This document shows, piece after piece, positions 61,970 to 64,000 of a DNA stretch of 64,000 nt (its first letter is position 1; each line of letters begins with the position of its first letter). This stretch comes from Iamia majanohamensis. GTDB lineage: Bacteria; Actinomycetota; Acidimicrobiia; Acidimicrobiales; Iamiaceae. The stretch is taken from NCBI RefSeq assembly GCF_028532485.1, contig NZ_CP116942.1, positions 3,906,001 to 3,970,000 on the forward strand, in the 5' to 3' direction. Under the pieces are notes generated by a model, which worked only from the letters and a program-made list of their open reading frames with translations, ran no database searches and was not told the origin of the DNA. Position numbers and translations under genes: made by a program.

Positions 61970-62487
61970 GCCGGCACCTCCTGGCGGTCGCGCACCTGGA
62001 CCCCGGTGCCGTCGCCCAGCTCGCCGCGGGCGCAGGCCAGGACGGCGGACACGATGTTCTGGTAGCCGGTGCAGCGGCAGAGGTTGCCCTCCAGCCCCTC
62101 GCGCACGGCCGCCTCGTCGAGGGTGCGCCCCTCGGCCTCGACCTCGGAGATGAGGGCGGAGGCCGCCATCACCATGCCGGGGGTGCAGTAGCCGCACTGG
62201 AGGCCGTGGTTCTCCATGAAGGCCTGCTGCATCGGGTGCATCTCGCCGTCGTGGGCCATGCCCTCGATGGTCGTGACCGAGGAGCCGTCGGCCTGGACGG
62301 CGAGGACGGTGCAGGACTTCACCGACTGCCCGTCGAGGTGCACGGTGCAGGCGCCGCACGACGTGGTGTCGCAGCCCACGTTGGTGCCCGTGAGGCCGAG
62401 CACCTCGCGCAGCAGGTGGACGAGGAGCAGGCGGGGTTCGACGTCGGCCGAGCGCTCGACGCCGTTGACGGTGACCGTCACCAACAT
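61966..62487 (-). CDS. coxS: Iron-sulfur small subunit of a CO dehydrogenase-like hydroxylase
   Basis: The 173-residue subunit binds two [2Fe-2S] clusters. Cys39, Cys44, Cys47 and Cys59 ([20 protein letters not shown], then SC) hold the plant-ferredoxin-type cluster, and Cys98, Cys101, Cys137 and Cys139 (QCGYCTPGM and LCRC) the second. It is the first gene of the S-L-M-D-E-F-G operon; its ATG is at 62485-62487. The 153-base gap to the divergent reductase gene must contain the promoters of both; I saw no clear operator in it. Confidence 0.94.
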   Translation of the reverse strand: MLVTVTVNGVERSADVEPRLLLVHLLREVLGLTGTNVGCDTTSCGACTVHLDGQSVKSCTVLAVQADGSSVTTIEGMAHDGEMHPMQQAFMENHGLQCGYCTPGMVMAASALISEVEAEGRTLDEAAVREGLEGNLCRCTGYQNIVSAVLACARGELGDGTGVQVRDRQEVPA

Positions 62488-62640
62488 GGGGGACCTCCGG
62501 GGAGAGGGGGGCGAGGTGTGGTGTCGGTCACACGGTACCGAGGGTCCGGTCGTCTCGCTCGGGGTGCCGCACGTCGGCGGCGGTGCGAGCGACTAGGACA
62601 GGGGCGCCGCAGCCGACGACGACGAGGGACGGGCGACAGA

Positions 62641-64000
62641 TGGCCGAGCGCAGCAGTGCCGCGAGCTACGACCTGGTGGTCATCGGGGCCAACGCCGGCG
62701 GGTTCTCCGCAGCCACCGCGGGACTGGGGCGGGTGAAGGTCCTGGAGCCGGGCTCGACCATCCCGTTCGGCTCGATCGTCGGGCCCGAGGCCCTCGACAT
62801 CTCCTTCGGCGAGACGGTGACGTCGGTCGACGTCGACGGCGAGGGCCTGGTGGTGACCACCGCCAAGGGCACCTACGGCTGCAGGGTGTGCCTGGTCGCC
62901 CAGCGCCTCGACTCCGCGGGCTGGGAGCCGCCGATCCCGGTGACCGCCCGCGACCGGGTCCACGTCGACCGGCTGCCGGACCGCGTCGCGGATGCCGACG
63001 TGCTCGTGGTGGGCCACACCGACCACGCGGTGGAGCTCGCGTCCCGGGCGGTGGAGGGGGGCGCGAACGCGGTGCTCGCCGCCGGGGGCATGGACCCCAC
63101 CCTCGTCTCGCCCACCGCGGCCGAGGCCCTGCGGGTGCTGGAGAAGGGCCGTCGCCTCACGGGGCTGTTCCGGTCGGTCCCCGAGCAGGTCGGCGAGGTC
63201 GACGGCTACCCCATGGCCTTCTTCGGCGACCGGCGCACGCCGGACCTCCAGTTCGACCACGTGGTGTTCGCCTCGGGCCGCACCACCGTGGGCCCCGACG
63301 CCCTGGGCGTCACCGACGCCGCCCTCGCCTCGGGCCAGGTCTGGTTCCTGGGTGAGGAGGAGGTCGCCCCGGGCGCCCCCACCTCGCCCGGCTGGCGGGT
63401 CGCCAGCGACATCGCCGCGGCCTGCTTCCCCGACCGGGAGGTGGCCCCCTCCCCGTCACCGGCCGAGCGCCGGCGGGGCGTGCCGGGGGTCGCCGAGGAG
63501 CTCCGCGACGAGCACTACAACGCCACCATCACCTACTTCGAGCCCACCCACTCGGACCTCTGGATCCTGCGGGTGCGCCCCGACGAGGGGACCATCTCGC
63601 ACCTGCCCGGCCAGTACGCCTCGCTCGGGCTGGGGTACTGGGAGGAGCGCATCGACGACGCCGTCGACCCCGGCCTCGACGGCCGCTGGGACAAGCTGGT
63701 GCGCCGCTCGTACTCGATCTCCAACCGCATGCTCGAGCCCAACGGGTACCTGGTGGGCGAGCGGGGCGAGGACGAGCTCGAGTTCTACATCGTGCTGGTG
63801 CCGCCGACCGACGCGAACGTGCCCGGTCTCACCCCCCGCCTGGCCCTCAAGCGGGCCGGCGACCGCATCTACCTCGGGCCCAAGGTGGCGGGGCGCTACA
63901 CCCTGGCGCCGGTCGACGACCCCGACCTCTCGGTGCTGTTCCTCTCCACCGGCACCGGCGAGGCGCCCCACAACAACATGCTGGTGGAGCTGCTGCGGAA
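62641..64000 (+). CDS. Partial Rossmann-type flavoprotein/ferredoxin-NADP reductase fusion
   Basis: The frame is open from ATG at 62641 to the right edge (453 codons), without a stop, so the C-terminus is missing. The N-terminal part starts YDLVVIGANAGGFSAATAGL, a nucleotide-binding fold, but is shorter than a full disulfide-reductase domain. It contains a second Rossmann-like motif (ADVLVVGHTDHAVELASRAV) and an FAD-like end block (VFASGRTTVGPDALGVTDAA, then GWRVASDIAAACF). From about residue 290 a ferredoxin-NADP reductase follows: HLPGQYASLGLG, RRSYSISN for the flavin, and LFLSTGTGEAPHNN for NADP. It lies divergent from coxS and might pass electrons to or from that enzyme, which is inference. 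Confidence 0.8.

Overview
The window is very GC-rich DNA (roughly three quarters G+C by eye) with dense coding, many GTG starts and many 4-base GTGA/ATGA overlaps between neighbouring genes. The gene content points to a free-living actinobacterium: a SigR/RsrA pair, an AfsR-type SARP regulator, F420-dependent (PPOX and DDN) oxidoreductases, a BldG-like switch, a class D/E sortase and an actinobacterial Tad locus. Several chromosomal blocks keep the order known from Streptomyces and Mycobacterium: metallopeptidase-tilS-hpt-folE, and holB-tmk-topA-bldG-helicase-tad-HAD phosphatase. A deep-branching class such as Acidimicrobiia would fit, but that is inference.

Layout. 1-12,171 lies entirely on the minus strand: a partial membrane glycosyltransferase, an FdhF/YdeP molybdoprotein, folE, hpt, tilS, a DUF2342 metallopeptidase, two microproteins, rsrA-sigR, a Ser/Thr kinase with an outside domain, a secreted lipase, hisS and tRNA-His. 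12,298-17,419 holds two orphan lipoproteins, a 1076-residue SARP/ATPase regulator, and tRNA-Thr(CGT) followed by two damaged tandem copies of itself. 17,489-30,751 has a dienelactone hydrolase, a PAS/GAF/GGDEF/EAL protein, holB-tmk-topA, arfB, an anti-sigma/antagonist pair and an MrfA-type helicase. 30,811-38,322 is a co-directional block with a Tad pilus machine, a Flp pilin, a TadE pseudopilin, an LPRTG wall protein, a sortase and an FN3 protein. 38,472-53,294 is mostly housekeeping: phosphatases, a PPOX protein, a group-2 sigma factor, nadE-hisE-hisG-HAD, glnE and a biotinyl-carboxyltransferase fusion. 53,295-53,813 is a non-coding inverted-repeat element. 53,774-62,487 is a DDN protein plus a complete S-L-M-D-E-F-G cluster for a form II CO dehydrogenase-like molybdenum hydroxylase. 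Divergent from it, an FNR-type reductase runs off the right edge.

Most notable points. (1) hisS is of the alphaproteobacterial type and sits next to a tRNA-His that lacks G-1 and C73 and instead has G1:U72 and A73, which looks like a transferred, altered histidine identity pair. (2) A family of 51-52 bp palindromic repeats occurs at least six times, twice inside the reading frame of the CoxE-like gene and once at the centre of a larger 504-bp inverted element whose end supplies the last codons of the DDN gene. (3) A sortase with its likely LPXTG substrate is placed in one co-directional run with the Tad pilus genes. I saw no transposase, phage gene, CRISPR array or rRNA.
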